Below are positions 8,971 to 18,697 of a DNA stretch of 64,000 nucleotides, one piece after another. The notes under the pieces are model-generated. The model saw nothing but the letters and a program-made list of their open reading frames with translations, made no database searches and had not been told where the DNA came from. Each line of letters opens with the position of its first letter. The stretch's first letter is position 1. The DNA comes from Sphingopyxis sp. PAMC25046 (lineage in GTDB: Bacteria > Pseudomonadota > Alphaproteobacteria > Sphingomonadales > Sphingomonadaceae): assembly GCF_004795895.1 (NCBI RefSeq), contig NZ_CP039250.1:2852001-2916000 (forward strand), in the 5' to 3' direction. Both the position numbers and the translations under genes were made by a program.

Positions 8971-9891
8971 ATGCGCATCGCCTTCATGGGAACGCCGCCC
9001 TTTGCGGTGCCGACGCTCGCCGCACTCCACGCGGCGGGGCACGACATCGCGGCGGTCTATAGCCAGCCCCCCCGCCCCGCGCAGCGCGGCAAGAAATTGC
9101 AGAAAAGCCCGGTGCAGGTCTGGGCCGAGGAGCAGGGCCTCCCCGTCCGCACGCCGAAGAGCCTGAAGAGCGAGGAAGCGCAGGCCGAATTCGCCGCGCT
9201 CGATCTCGATGTCGCGGTGGTCGCGGCCTATGGCCTGATCCTGCCGCTAGCGGTGCTCGATGCCCCGCGCGAAGGCTGCCTCAACGTCCATGGTTCGATC
9301 CTGCCGCGCTGGCGCGGCGCCGCGCCGGTGCAGCGCGCGATCCTCGCGGGCGATGCCGAGACGGGCGTGACGATCATGCAGATGGACGCGGGGCTCGACA
9401 CCGGCGCGATGCGGCTGATCGAGAAGACGCCGACCGGACGCAAGAGCGCAGGCGTGCTCACCCACGAACTCGCAGAAATGGGCGCGCTGATGATGCGGCG
9501 CGTGCTGAGCGACCTCCACGCCTTCCCACCCGTACCCCAACCCGATGAGGGCGTCACTTACGCGGCGAAGATTGACAAGAGCGAGGCGCGGCTCGATTTC
9601 CTGACCAGCGCGGTGCAGGTCGAGCGGCAGGTGCGCGCGTTCAACCCGGTGCCGGGCGCCTTCTTCGAACTCGAAGGCGAACGATACAAGATGCTGGGGG
9701 CCGACGTGGTCCATCCGTCGGATACGGTCGCGGGTGCCGCGCCCGGCGTCACGCTCGACGACGCGCTCGCCATCGCCTGCAACCCCGGCGCGATCCGTGC
9801 AACGCGCGTCCAGCGCGCGGGAAAGCCCGCGATGGACGCCGCCGAACTGCTGCGCGGCCGCGCGATTCCCGCTGGAACTCGCGTCGCATGA
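8971..9891 (+). CDS. fmt: Methionyl-tRNA formyltransferase
   Basis: Formylates initiator Met-tRNA using 10-formyl-THF. The 306-residue protein begins [16 protein letters not shown], has the [16 protein letters not shown] catalytic loop (here [17 protein letters not shown], with the catalytic Asn-His-Asp set in NVHGS and LDTGAM) and the C-terminal tRNA-binding OB domain. A TTG start 42 bases upstream would lie against the repeat and is not favoured. Its stop overlaps the truA start in ATGA, so the two are coupled. Confidence 0.95.
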   Translation: MRIAFMGTPPFAVPTLAALHAAGHDIAAVYSQPPRPAQRGKKLQKSPVQVWAEEQGLPVRTPKSLKSEEAQAEFAALDLDVAVVAAYGLILPLAVLDAPREGCLNVHGSILPRWRGAAPVQRAILAGDAETGVTIMQMDAGLDTGAMRLIEKTPTGRKSAGVLTHELAEMGALMMRRVLSDLHAFPPVPQPDEGVTYAAKIDKSEARLDFLTSAVQVERQVRAFNPVPGAFFELEGERYKMLGADVVHPSDTVAGAAPGVTLDDALAIACNPGAIRATRVQRAGKPAMDAAELLRGRAIPAGTRVA

Positions 9892-10628
9892 CCCGCTTCG
9901 CCCTCACCATCGAATATGACGGCCGCCCCTATATGGGTTGGCAGCGGCAGGCGCATGGCCCCAGCGTCCAGCAGGTGATCGAGGAAGCGATCCACCGCTT
10001 CACCGCCGAGGACGTGCAGGTGCTGAGCGCGGGACGCACCGACGCCGGCGTCCACGCCATCGCGATGCGCGCGCACGTGGATATCGAAAAGCCGCTGACC
10101 CCGTTCAAGCTGACCGAGGCACTCAATGCGCAATTGCGGCCGGCGCCGGTCGCCATCGTCGGGTGCGAAGTGGTTGCCGACGACTGGCACGCGCGCTTCG
10201 CGTGCATCGGGCGGTCCTACGAATATCGCATCGTCAACCGCCGCGCCCCGCTGACGTGGGACAGGGGCCTGTCCTGGCAGGTCGCACGCCCGCTCGATAC
10301 CGACGCGATGCACGCCGCCGCGCAGCAACTCATCGGCCTCCACGATTTCACCACCTTCCGCTCGGCGCACTGCCAATCGCAAAGCCCGGTGAAGACGCTC
10401 GACAAGCTCAGCGTCAGCCGCCACGGCGAGGAAGTGATCGTCGAGGCCGCGGCGCGCAGCTTCCTCCACCATCAGGTGCGCTCGATGGTCGGCAGCCTGA
10501 CGCTGGTCGGTCACGGCAAATGGTCGGCCCGCGACCTGAAGGCCGCGCTCGACGCGGCGGACCGGCAAGCACTGGGGCTGAATGCGCCGCCCGACGGGCT
10601 CTATTTCATGAGCGCTACCTATCCCTGA
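9888..10628 (+). CDS. truA: tRNA pseudouridine(38-40) synthase TruA
   Basis: Makes pseudouridine at positions 38-40 of tRNA. The 246-residue protein begins [20 protein letters not shown], and the catalytic Asp sits in [11 protein letters not shown]. Other family segments are YEYRI and [11 protein letters not shown]. The start codon overlaps the fmt stop by four bases. A hairpin terminator follows within ten bases of the stop. Confidence 0.95.
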   Translation: MTRFALTIEYDGRPYMGWQRQAHGPSVQQVIEEAIHRFTAEDVQVLSAGRTDAGVHAIAMRAHVDIEKPLTPFKLTEALNAQLRPAPVAIVGCEVVADDWHARFACIGRSYEYRIVNRRAPLTWDRGLSWQVARPLDTDAMHAAAQQLIGLHDFTTFRSAHCQSQSPVKTLDKLSVSRHGEEVIVEAAARSFLHHQVRSMVGSLTLVGHGKWSARDLKAALDAADRQALGLNAPPDGLYFMSATYP

Positions 10629-10634
10629 ACGAAA

Positions 10635-10662
10635 AAGGGCGGCCCTACCAGACCGCCCTTTC
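10635..10662. terminator. Rho-independent terminator after truA (also serves carD)
   Basis: AAAGGGCGG and CCGCCCTTT pair around a short loop and are flanked by A and T tracts. It sits between the convergent truA and carD genes. Confidence 0.85.
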
Positions 10663-10682
10663 CTTCATCGCAGTGGACGCGA

Positions 10683-11210
10683 TTAAACCTTTTCGGCGTA
10701 GTAGAGCGGCGCATGCTCGTTGAGGATCTGGAGGATCTTCGCTTGCGCGGTCTTTTCGTCGCTCTCTTCCATCGCGGCGAGTTCGCGCGCGAGCCGGCTC
10801 GACGCCGCTTCGAAGATCTGGCGCTCCGAATAGCTTTGTTCGGGCTGGTCGTCGGCGCGGAACAGGTCGCGGGTCACTTCGGCGATCGACACGAGGTCGC
10901 CCGAATTGATCTTCGCTTCATATTCCTGCGCGCGGCGCGACCACATGGTGCGCTTGACCTTCGGCTTGGTAGTCAGGACCTGCAGCGCTTCCTTCAGCGT
11001 CTTGTCCGACGACAGTTTGCGCATGCCGACGCCTTCGGCCTTGTTCGTCGGAACGCGAAGGGTCATTTTTTCCTTTTCGAAGCGGAGAACATAAAGTTCC
11101 AGCTGCATGCCGGCGATTTCGGATTTTTGCAGCTCGATGACGCGCCCCACGCCATGCTTCGGATAAACAACATAGTCACCGACTTCGAAAACGGGAGTGC
11201 TTGCGGACAT
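10683..11210 (-). CDS. carD: CarD family transcriptional regulator
   Basis: RNA-polymerase-binding factor of the CarD/CdnL family, which stabilises the open complex at many promoters, including rRNA promoters. The 175-residue protein shows the N-terminal RNAP-interaction Tudor-like domain (FEVGDYVVYPKHGVGRV, residues 7-23, to LRVP) and the helical DNA-contacting C-terminal domain (WSRRAQEYEAKINSGD). It is transcribed alone. The long leader (over 300 bp to the next gene) and a TATAAT on its strand at 11411-11416 suggest a promoter well upstream. Confidence 0.9.
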   Translation of the reverse strand: MSASTPVFEVGDYVVYPKHGVGRVIELQKSEIAGMQLELYVLRFEKEKMTLRVPTNKAEGVGMRKLSSDKTLKEALQVLTTKPKVKRTMWSRRAQEYEAKINSGDLVSIAEVTRDLFRADDQPEQSYSERQIFEAASSRLARELAAMEESDEKTAQAKILQILNEHAPLYYAEKV

Positions 11211-11526
11211 TCAAGTTCCTTTCAGTGGCCTTGCCGGGGAGACGGGGAAGCGCGTGAACAGCTCTGTATCCGGCCCTCTATCGGAGGGGGATTGGGCTGG
11301 TAGGGCGGCGCTAGCCAATCAGCGTGACAAGGAATGGGCTCCATCGGAAACGCCAAGCGTGCCCCAGCCCAAGCGGCGGGAAGAGGCACAATGTCGGCGT
11401 GTTGATATTTATTATAACAGATTCGCAACAAAATTGCCACCCCCGCGCGGAAATGCGCGGGTCAGCGCCTTGACGGCTCCTCACACCCGTTTCAGGTTGA
11501 AACGAAATCATAGATGGAGAGCCGTT
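11211..11526. other. Divergent intergenic region carD / SDR
   Basis: This 316-bp stretch holds no convincing gene. It contains an AT-rich patch (11401-11432) in an otherwise GC-rich region. The hexamer TATAAT is read on the minus strand at 11416-11411, toward carD, which would give a leader of about 190 bases. No clear hairpin or repeat is seen. Confidence 0.5.
11411..11416 (-). promoter_or_regulatory. Candidate -10 element for carD
   Basis: A perfect TATAAT on the minus strand inside the AT-rich patch upstream of carD. No good -35 hexamer is found at 16-18 bp, so this is a weak call that would need a mapped 5' end. Confidence 0.35.
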
Positions 11527-12345
11527 ATGAAGGATCAAGTCTGGTGGGTCACCGGGGCGTCGTCGGGCATCGGCGCGGCGCTCGCCAAAGCGCTGTCGGC
11601 GCGCGGCGCGAAGCTGATCCTGTCGGGGCGCAATGTCGCCGCGCTCGAAGCCGTCGCAGCCGAATGCGCGACCGAGACGCTGGTCCTGCCGTTCGAGGCA
11701 ACCGACTATGCCGCCCTCCCCGCGATCGCCGAGCAGGCCTGGGCGTGGCGCGGCGGTGTCGAAGGCCTCGTCAACAACGCCGGCATCTCGCAGCGCAGCC
11801 TGGCGATCGAAACCGACTTTTCAGTTTATGAGCGGATCATCGCGGTCGACCTGCTCGCCCCCATCGCCCTCACCCAGCAATTGCTGCCGCGCATGGTCGA
11901 GGCAGGGGGCGGACAGATCATCGCGATCTCAAGCGTTGCGGGCATCGCCGGCGTGCCGCTGCGCAGCGCTTATTCGGCGGCAAAGCACGGAATCATCGGC
12001 TATCATGACGCGGTGCGCGCCGAGAATGAACATCTGGGGCTGAAAGTGCTCGTCGTTGCGCCCGGATCGGTGCGAACCAACGTCAGCCGAAATGCGCTCA
12101 ACGCCGACGGCAGCACACGCGGGCAAAGCGACGCCGCGATCGAGAACGGCCTGTCGCCCGACGATGCAGCGGCGCAGATGCTCGCCGCGGCCGATGCCGG
12201 CGTACGCGAACTGGTGGTCGCCGAAGGCGCCGAGGCGGCGATCGCGGCGATGCGTCGCGGCGATCCCGACGCGCTGTTCGACCGGATGAGCGCGATGGTG
12301 CAGGCGGGCTATGCCCGGCAGATGAACGCAACCTCGGCATCCTGA
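11527..12345 (+). CDS. SDR family oxidoreductase
   Basis: Classical short-chain dehydrogenase/reductase of 272 residues. The NAD(P) motif TGASSGIG is at residues 9-16, NNAG near residue 90, the catalytic Ser in ISSVAG and Tyr-Lys in YSAAKHG. The C-terminus is somewhat extended. The ATG at 11527 has GGAGA upstream; the longer frame is non-coding by composition. The chosen substrate cannot be read from the sequence; the type with LAPIALTQQLLPRM resembles DHRS7-like/YqjQ-like SDRs. It appears to be a single gene. Confidence 0.85.
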   Translation: MKDQVWWVTGASSGIGAALAKALSARGAKLILSGRNVAALEAVAAECATETLVLPFEATDYAALPAIAEQAWAWRGGVEGLVNNAGISQRSLAIETDFSVYERIIAVDLLAPIALTQQLLPRMVEAGGGQIIAISSVAGIAGVPLRSAYSAAKHGIIGYHDAVRAENEHLGLKVLVVAPGSVRTNVSRNALNADGSTRGQSDAAIENGLSPDDAAAQMLAAADAGVRELVVAEGAEAAIAAMRRGDPDALFDRMSAMVQAGYARQMNATSAS

Positions 12346-12398
12346 AGGACGGCTGGCGAGCGGATGCGGATGCGGATCAAACTGGGGTGCTGATCGCG

Positions 12399-12785
12399 AT
12401 GGCCAACCTCGACAATCAATGGAGCCTCTCTAACCCGGGACGTGACGAGCTTTTGTTGTGGCTTGAACCATGGGCCGAAGAGTTTGTCATACCGGCTAGA
12501 TCAACCGTCGCCATGAGACCGTCCGGTGGGCGCCCCCTTGGTGAGGTTGAATGGACACCCGATCATCTCATCGTGTGGGCAAGTGCTCCAACCGTAGAGG
12601 TTTTCATCGACGGTTTGCTCCAAGATTCCGGGTCGGCAACTATCGCTGTTCCTGAAGATCTGACCAGGGGAATGCTCAACGTCGTCTTTGCTGGTCAGCC
12701 CGCCGCTCGTCTTGGCGGCACTCCTGTAAATGGGAATGAGCGATTATCCCTGTGGGGCCATATCAAGCATCGCTTGCGCTGGTAG
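12399..12785 (+). CDS. Hypothetical protein (AT-richer orphan)
   Basis: A 128-residue protein with no signal peptide that I do not recognise. Its predicted content is mostly beta strand (VEVFIDGLL, ATIAVPEDL, GMLNVVFAG). It has no Cys and no catalytic motif. The ATG at 12399 is chosen; a GTG at 12387 is possible and neither has a strong ribosome site. Codon use is visibly less GC-rich at third positions than in the neighbours (for example TTTTTGTTGTGG), which suggests recent acquisition. It follows the SDR gene by 53 bases on the same strand and is followed by a terminator. Confidence 0.6.
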   Translation: MANLDNQWSLSNPGRDELLLWLEPWAEEFVIPARSTVAMRPSGGRPLGEVEWTPDHLIVWASAPTVEVFIDGLLQDSGSATIAVPEDLTRGMLNVVFAGQPAARLGGTPVNGNERLSLWGHIKHRLRW

Positions 12786-12854
12786 ATTGCGGGCACAGGC
12801 ATTTGTGCGGGCCTCAATCGTCAACATCCGCTCTCTAACGCCACAGCCGACAAG

Positions 12855-12892
12855 AAAGGCCCCGCCGGATCGCTCCGACGGGGCCTTTTTTA
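12855..12892. terminator. Bidirectional rho-independent terminator before hppA end
   Basis: AAAGGCCCCG and CGGGGCCTTTTTT pair around a CCGGATCGCTCCGA inner stem-loop. It lies between the convergent orphan gene and hppA. Confidence 0.85.
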
Positions 12893-12909
12893 CCCGAGAG
12901 CAGTGCAGC

Positions 12910-15027
12910 TTACGCCGCGCCGTGCGCCAGTGCCGCGAGGAGCAGGATCGCCACGATATTGGTGATCTTGATCATCGGGTTGACCGCCGGACCCGCGGTA
13001 TCCTTGTACGGATCGCCGACAGTGTCGCCGGTGACAGCGGCCTTATGGGCCTCGCTGCCCTTGCCGCCGTGGTTGCCGTCCTCGATATATTTCTTGGCGT
13101 TGTCCCACGCGCCGCCGCCCGAGGTCATCGAGATGGCGACGAACAGCCCGCCGACGATCACGCCGAGCAGGAGTGCGCCGAGCGCCTCGAGCGCGGCGGC
13201 CGGACCGGCGACCGCGCGGATCACGAAGAACACCACGATCGGTGCGAGCACCGGCAGCAGGCTGGGCACGATCATTTCCTTGATCGCCGCCTTGGTGACG
13301 AGGTCGACGGTGCGGGCATAGTCGGGGCGGCTGGTGCCGTCCATTATGCCCTTGTTGTTCGCGAACTGGTCGCGGACGTCCTTCACCACGTCGCCCGCGG
13401 CGCGGCCTACCGCGGTCATGCCCATCGCCCCGAAAAGGTAAGGCAGGAGCGCGCCGAGCAGCAGCCCGACGATGACATAAGGCGACGACAGCGAGAAGGT
13501 CAGCGGCGCATCGATGCCGAGCTTCGCCGAATATTCGGCGATGTCGGCGGTGTAGGTGCCGAACAGCACCAGCGCCGCAAGCCCCGCCGAACCGATGGCA
13601 TAGCCCTTGGTCACCGCCTTGGTCGTGTTGCCCACGGCGTCGAGCAGGTCGGTCTTTTCACGAACCGAATCATCGAGGCCCGCCATTTCGGCGATGCCGC
13701 CGGCGTTGTCGGTGACAGGACCATAGGCGTCGAGCGCGACGACCATGCCCGCGAGCGCGAGCATCGCGGTGGCGCCGAATGCGATGCCGATGATGCCGGC
13801 GGTCTGATAGGCAACGATGATGCCGACGCAAATGACGAGCGTCGGCAGCGCGGTCGATTCAAGGCTGATAGCGAGGCCTTGAATCACGTTGGTGCCGTGT
13901 CCCGTTTCCGACGCCTTGGCGATGCTGCGCACGGGGCGATAGTTGGTGCCCGTGTAATATTCGGTGATCCAGATGATCAGCCCGGTGATGACGAGACCGA
14001 GCAGCGAGCAATAGAAAAGGTCGCTGCCGTTAAACTCGGTGCCCGTGATGTTGCTGGTCATATCACCGCCCAGCGCATAGCTGGTCGAGAACCAGATTGC
14101 CGGGATCGACAGGACTGCGGTGACAAGGAAGCCCTTGTACATAGCACCCATGACGTTCGTCCCGCTGCCGAGACGCACGAAGTAGGTGCCGATGATCGAG
14201 GTAACGATGCACACGCCGCCCATGAGCAGCGGCAGCGTCATCAGCGGCAACAGCATGTCGCCGGCGCCCTTCAAGAGCAACGCGATCAACACCATCGTGG
14301 CGCCGACGGTGACGACATAGGTTTCGAAAAGGTCGGCCGCCATGCCCGCGCAGTCGCCGACATTGTCGCCGACGTTATCGGCGATCACCGCGGGGTTGCG
14401 CGGATCGTCCTCGGGAATCCCGGCCTCGACCTTGCCGACAAGGTCTGCGCCGACGTCGGCCGCCTTGGTGAAGATGCCGCCGCCGAGGCGCGCGAAGATC
14501 GAGATCAGCGACGCGCCGAAAGCCAGCGCGACGAGCGCGTCGACGACGGTACGGTCCTCACCGCCGACGGTGTAGCCGCCGGGGCCGATCAGATACCAGA
14601 AGAAGACGGAGATCGCGAGCAAGGCAAGGCCCGCCACGAGCATGCCGGTGATCGCGCCGGCGCGGAATGCCATGGTGAGGCCCGCCTGCAACCCGGTCTG
14701 CGCCGCGGCCGCAGTGCGGACGTTCGCTTTGACCGAGATGTTCATGCCGACGAAACCGGCGACGCCCGACAGGACGGCGCCGATGACGAAGCCGGTCGCC
14801 GAGATCGGGCCGAGGAACAGCCCGACCAATATGGCGACGACGACGCCGACGATGGCGATGGTACGATATTGGCGGCCCAGATAGGCCTTGGCGCCTTCCT
14901 GGATGGCGCCGGCAATTTCCTGCATCTTCTCATTACCCGCCGATGCGCTGAGCACCTGCCGCGAGGTAATGAACCCATAGAGCACAGCCAAAAGGCCGCA
15001 CGCTATCGCGATCAAAACCGGATTCAT
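12910..15027 (-). CDS. hppA: Membrane-bound proton-translocating pyrophosphatase (K+-independent type)
   Basis: Couples hydrolysis of pyrophosphate to proton pumping across the inner membrane. The 705-residue protein has about 16 hydrophobic helices. The PPi-binding motifs are present: [20 protein letters not shown] with [20 protein letters not shown] and a second acidic cluster late in the chain. The segment [10 protein letters not shown] carries Lys where K+-dependent enzymes have Ala (GNTTAA); known mutational work on the family shows that this Lys gives K+ independence. The start at 15027 has a plausible N-terminal helix ([18 protein letters not shown]). It is the last gene after thiL on this strand, with a 180-bp gap, so it probably has its own promoter. 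Confidence 0.95.
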   Translation of the reverse strand: MNPVLIAIACGLLAVLYGFITSRQVLSASAGNEKMQEIAGAIQEGAKAYLGRQYRTIAIVGVVVAILVGLFLGPISATGFVIGAVLSGVAGFVGMNISVKANVRTAAAAQTGLQAGLTMAFRAGAITGMLVAGLALLAISVFFWYLIGPGGYTVGGEDRTVVDALVALAFGASLISIFARLGGGIFTKAADVGADLVGKVEAGIPEDDPRNPAVIADNVGDNVGDCAGMAADLFETYVVTVGATMVLIALLLKGAGDMLLPLMTLPLLMGGVCIVTSIIGTYFVRLGSGTNVMGAMYKGFLVTAVLSIPAIWFSTSYALGGDMTSNITGTEFNGSDLFYCSLLGLVITGLIIWITEYYTGTNYRPVRSIAKASETGHGTNVIQGLAISLESTALPTLVICVGIIVAYQTAGIIGIAFGATAMLALAGMVVALDAYGPVTDNAGGIAEMAGLDDSVREKTDLLDAVGNTTKAVTKGYAIGSAGLAALVLFGTYTADIAEYSAKLGIDAPLTFSLSSPYVIVGLLLGALLPYLFGAMGMTAVGRAAGDVVKDVRDQFANNKGIMDGTSRPDYARTVDLVTKAAIKEMIVPSLLPVLAPIVVFFVIRAVAGPAAALEALGALLLGVIVGGLFVAISMTSGGGAWDNAKKYIEDGNHGGKGSEAHKAAVTGDTVGDPYKDTAGPAVNPMIKITNIVAILLLAALAHGAA

Positions 15028-15208
15028 GCGTGTTGCTTCCTTCCCATGAGAAGGGCGACGCAGAAGATAGCAGTCGAGCACGTCCGACTTATTGATGCCG
15101 GTTCGCTCTCTCCCCTGATGCGACCGCCCCAAATTTGGACGCCGAGTTATGGGAAGAAAGATTGCCAAGGGCAAGCCCGGTTATTCGGCGCTCTTGCGCG
15201 CTTTCGGA

Positions 15209-16141
15209 TCAGTGCATGAAGCCGAGGCGCTCGGGCGGGGCGATGCGCTGCGCACGGTGGGTGAGCGCGATTCCCGCACCCACCCCGGCATGGCCGAGCG
15301 GGGTCACCGCAACATTCAGCCCGTCCGCGATATCCCTGATCTGTCCAGCCACACCCGGGTCGGCGGCGAACAGGAGCTGGTAATCGTCCCCCGCGCTGGC
15401 GGCGGCGAGCCGCGTGTCGAGCACATCGGGCCGCACCGCGAGCAGCGCCGCCGACAGGGGGATCGATTCGAGCATGATGCCGATTTCGCACCCGCTCGCC
15501 GCGGCCATCCGCTGCGCATCGATGAGCAGACCGTCGGACACATCCATCATCGCATGGACGTGGTTTGCGACCGCCTGTCCGAACCCCAATTGCGGCTCGG
15601 GCCGGTTGTAGGCCGTCAGGCAGGTTTCGTTCGCATCCTCCTGCCCGAGCCGCATCGCGAGCCCGAGCCCGGCATTGCCGATCGTCCCGGTCACCCAGAT
15701 CTGGTCGCCGGGTCGTACACCATTTCGGGCAGGCGCGCCGGTGGCGGGCGCTTTTCCGACGGCGGTCAACCCGAAGGTTCGCGGCGTACCCGCCGGAACG
15801 CCCACCGTATCGCCGCCAAGCAGCGGCACCTCGTATCGGCGCAGCACTTCGCCGAGACCGCGGACGAAAGCTGCGTCCCAATATTCGTCGCCGGTCAGGC
15901 TATACCCGACGAGCACGCCGAGCGGACGGGCACCCTTGGCGGCCAGATCGGACAGGTTCACCGCGACGAGTTTCCACGCGACATCCTGCGGCCGCTCGTC
16001 GGGAAGGAAATGGATGCCCTCGACGATCATGTCGTGCGTGAGGACGAGGTCGCCCAGCACCGCCGCATCGTCGGCAAGCCCGCGCGCGGCGGGATGGGTC
16101 GCGATGGCGCGCAGGCGGGCGATGAAATCGGCTTCGCTCAT
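15209..16141 (-). CDS. thiL: Thiamine-monophosphate kinase
   Basis: Phosphorylates thiamine monophosphate to the active cofactor TPP. The 310-residue protein has the PurM-like fold with the N-terminal LADDAAVL metal motif (residues about 23-30), the MIVEGIHF segment, NLSDLAAKGARP and the later MDVSDGLLIDA acidic motif. It starts at MSEADFIARL. It lies 118 bases downstream of nusB; the nusB-thiL neighbourhood is widely conserved. Confidence 0.93.
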   Translation of the reverse strand: MSEADFIARLRAIATHPAARGLADDAAVLGDLVLTHDMIVEGIHFLPDERPQDVAWKLVAVNLSDLAAKGARPLGVLVGYSLTGDEYWDAAFVRGLGEVLRRYEVPLLGGDTVGVPAGTPRTFGLTAVGKAPATGAPARNGVRPGDQIWVTGTIGNAGLGLAMRLGQEDANETCLTAYNRPEPQLGFGQAVANHVHAMMDVSDGLLIDAQRMAAASGCEIGIMLESIPLSAALLAVRPDVLDTRLAAASAGDDYQLLFAADPGVAGQIRDIADGLNVAVTPLGHAGVGAGIALTHRAQRIAPPERLGFMH

Positions 16142-16170
16142 ATTACCCTCTCGTTCGAGGGATGCTCTCT

Positions 16171-16256
16171 GTCCGTTCGTGTCGAGCGAAGTCGAGACAC
16201 CCATCGCCGTAGCGCCAAGCCGAGGGGCATCTCGACTTCGCTCGATGCGAACGGAT
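16171..16256. repeat. Dispersed inverted repeat, family C, full element
   Basis: Left arm GTCCGTTCGTGTCGAGCGAA with GTCGAGACACCCATCGC, right arm inverted (GGGGCATCTCGACTTCGCTC then GATGCGAACGGAT). The shared core is TCGAGCGAAGTCGAGA. It fills the nusB-thiL gap. A half copy lies at 2711-2738. Confidence 0.8.
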
Positions 16257-16259
16257 ATC

Positions 16260-16715
16260 TTATGCGCCGGTTCCCCGCACATCCTTACCGATCGCGTCAA
16301 GCAGGCCGTTCGCGAACCCCGCCTCGCGCTGGTCGAAGAAGGCCTTGGCGACATCGACATATTCGCTGACCACCGCGCCGACCGGCACGTCGCCGCGCGC
16401 GATCAGTTCATAGGTGCCCGCGCGCAGGATCGCCTTCATCGTACGGTCGAGCCGATCCATCGTCCAGCCGCTCGCGAGCCGCGCGACGATCGCAGCGTCG
16501 ATTTCGTCCGCGCGCGCCAGCACGCCCTTCACGATATCGTCGAAGAAGGGAATGTCGGCGTCGGCATATTCGGCGTCCTCGATGATCGCGCCGATGCGGT
16601 GCTGGTGGAACTCGTGGATGAGCTGCGCAACCGGCGTCGCCTCCATCTCGTGCTGGTAGAGCGCCTGCACGGCGGCGAGGCGGGCGGCGGAGCGGGATTG
16701 GGCGCGTTTGTTCAT
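16260..16715 (-). CDS. nusB: Transcription antitermination factor NusB
   Basis: RNA-binding protein that, with NusE (S10), recognises boxA and supports rRNA antitermination. The 151-residue all-helical protein starts NKRAQSRSAARLAAVQALYQ, the arginine-rich helix typical of NusB, and ends with SEYVDVAKAFFDQREAGFANGLLDAI. It follows hisD by seven bases, so it is in the his operon segment. Confidence 0.95.
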   Translation of the reverse strand: MNKRAQSRSAARLAAVQALYQHEMEATPVAQLIHEFHQHRIGAIIEDAEYADADIPFFDDIVKGVLARADEIDAAIVARLASGWTMDRLDRTMKAILRAGTYELIARGDVPVGAVVSEYVDVAKAFFDQREAGFANGLLDAIGKDVRGTGA

Positions 16716-16722
16716 GGCTTTT

Positions 16723-18015
16723 CTACTTTAATCGATTCTGGACGCTGAGCGCATGGGCGGGAAGCCCCTCGGCACGCGCGAGCGCGACGGCGGCGGGGCC
16801 GATCGCGGCCAGCGACGCTTCATCGAGCGCGAGGAAGCTCGTGCGCTTCATGAAGTCGGTGACCGACAGCCCGCTCGAAAAGCGCGCGCGGCGGCCGGTG
16901 GGGAGGACATGGTTCGGCCCCGCGACATAATCGCCTATCGCCTCCGGCGTCTGGCGGCCAAGGAAGACCGAGCCCGCGTGGCGCACCTTGGCGAAGAGCG
17001 CGTCGGCCTCGGCGGGATCGACCGCGAGTTCGAGATGTTCGGGCGCGAGCCGGTCGCACAAGGGAATCGCGTCGGCGAGGCTCGGCACGACGATCACCGC
17101 GCCATTGTCGGCCCAGCTCGCCTGCATCGTCGATGCGGTGCTGAGCGTCGGGATGACATGCGCGACCGCCGCCGCGACGGCATCGGCGAAATCGCCGTCG
17201 TCGGTGAACAGAATTGACTGGCTCGTCGGATCATGCTCGGCCTGACTGAGCAGGTCGGCAGCAATCACATGCGGTTCGTTCTCCGCGTCGGCGACGACGA
17301 CGATCTCGCTCGGTCCCGCGACCATGTCGATGCCGACGACGCCGTAGAGTTGGCGCTTTGCCTCGGCGACCCACGCATTGCCCGGCCCCGTTACGACATC
17401 CACCGGCGCGATGCGGTTGGTACCATAGGCGAGCGCCGCTATCGCCTGCGCGCCGCCGACGCGCCAGATCTCGTCGACCCCGGCAATATGCGCCGCGGCC
17501 ATCACGACCGGGTTGGTCTCGCCGCCCGGCGTCGGGGTCATCATCACGATCCGCTCGACCCCCGCGACCTTGGCGGGGAGAATGTTCATCAGCACCGACG
17601 AGGGATAGGCCGCGCGCCCGCCGGGGACATAGACACCCGCCGCGTCAACCGCGCGCCAGCGCGCCCCAAGGCGCGCGCCCGCGGTGTCGCGATAGTCGCG
17701 GTCTTCGGGAAGCTGTGCGGCGTGATAGGCGCGGATGCGGGTCGCGGCGAGGTTCAGCGCATCGCGCAGCCCGGGCGCGAGCGCCTCATAGGCTGCGGCG
17801 CATTCGGCTTTCGAAATGCTCCACCCGCTCGCGCCCAAATCGAAGCGGTCGAACTTCGCGGTATAATCGGCGAGCGCCACGTCGCCCTCGGCCTTTACCC
17901 GCGCGATGATCGCCGCGACGTCGGCCGACACGTCGGACGCGCTCTCACGCCGGTCGTTGACCAGCGCGTCGAACTCGGCCGCAAAGCCGGGATCGGAAGC
18001 GTCAAGCCGCCGCAT
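16723..18015 (-). CDS. hisD: Histidinol dehydrogenase
   Basis: Catalyses the last two oxidations of histidine synthesis. The 430-residue length is typical. Family segments include [62 protein letters not shown] (broken here for reading), [29 protein letters not shown] with the zinc ligands, and LAPEHLEL. The ATG at 18015 lies 14 bases inside hisG, so the two overlap. The first step and the last step of the pathway are thus coupled; the other his genes are elsewhere. Confidence 0.95.
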   Translation of the reverse strand: MRRLDASDPGFAAEFDALVNDRRESASDVSADVAAIIARVKAEGDVALADYTAKFDRFDLGASGWSISKAECAAAYEALAPGLRDALNLAATRIRAYHAAQLPEDRDYRDTAGARLGARWRAVDAAGVYVPGGRAAYPSSVLMNILPAKVAGVERIVMMTPTPGGETNPVVMAAAHIAGVDEIWRVGGAQAIAALAYGTNRIAPVDVVTGPGNAWVAEAKRQLYGVVGIDMVAGPSEIVVVADAENEPHVIAADLLSQAEHDPTSQSILFTDDGDFADAVAAAVAHVIPTLSTASTMQASWADNGAVIVVPSLADAIPLCDRLAPEHLELAVDPAEADALFAKVRHAGSVFLGRQTPEAIGDYVAGPNHVLPTGRRARFSSGLSVTDFMKRTSFLALDEASLAAIGPAAVALARAEGLPAHALSVQNRLK

Positions 18016-18658
18016 CGGCTGCGGCCTCGCGGAATTTCTCGACCAGCGCCGGCACTTCGGCCGAGCGCAGCTTGAACGCCGCGCGGTTGACGATAAGCCG
18101 CGCCGACACCTCGCTGATGATCTTCTGCTCGGCGAGCGCATTTTCGACGAGCGTGCGCCCGGTCGAGACGAGGTCGACGATGTGCGACGCGAGCCCGAGC
18201 TTCGGCGCGATCTCCATCGCGCCGTTCAATTTGATGCACTCGGCCTGGATGCCCTGCGCCTCGAACCAGCGGCGCGTCGTTCCGGGATATTTGGTCGCGA
18301 CGCGGATATGGCTTTCGCCGAGCCCCGGCGGCGCGCTGCCCTCGGGTCCCGCGAGCGACAGGCGGCAGTGGCCGATACCAAGGTCGACCGGCGCGTAAAG
18401 TTCCGAATAATCGAACTCGTCGACGACGTCCGACCCGACGATGCCGAGCTGCGCCGCGCCATGCGCGACGAAGGTCGCGACATCGAACGCGCGCACGCGG
18501 ATCAGCGAGATATGCGGCTGATTTGTCCCAAAAACTAACGCCCTGCTTTTCTTGTCGAAAAACTCGTCGGACGGTTCTATCCCGACGCGCGCAAGCAAGG
18601 GCAACGCCTCATCGAGGATACGCCCCTTCGGGATGGCAAAGATGATCGGTTCGGGCAT
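18002..18658 (-). CDS. hisG: ATP phosphoribosyltransferase, short form
   Basis: First and committed enzyme of histidine synthesis. At 218 residues it lacks the C-terminal regulatory ACT-like domain of the long form, so it belongs to the HisG(S) group that needs HisZ as partner; hisZ is not in this window. Family segments are [28 protein letters not shown] and the PRPP loop region [14 protein letters not shown]. It is the first gene of the leftward hisG-hisD-nusB unit. Only 39 bases separate it from the divergent DUF2332 gene. Confidence 0.95.
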   Translation of the reverse strand: MPEPIIFAIPKGRILDEALPLLARVGIEPSDEFFDKKSRALVFGTNQPHISLIRVRAFDVATFVAHGAAQLGIVGSDVVDEFDYSELYAPVDLGIGHCRLSLAGPEGSAPPGLGESHIRVATKYPGTTRRWFEAQGIQAECIKLNGAMEIAPKLGLASHIVDLVSTGRTLVENALAEQKIISEVSARLIVNRAAFKLRSAEVPALVEKFREAAADAAA

Positions 18659-18697
18659 AAGCTTGCGCGCCCATAAGCGGCGAGAGGAAAAAGGGCA

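Noticed and set aside
12730..15219. Very long open frame on + strand opposite hppA (829 codons)
   Set aside because: It is an antisense shadow. hppA on the other strand has all family motifs; the + frame is rich in Arg, Asp, His and Gln with no motif.
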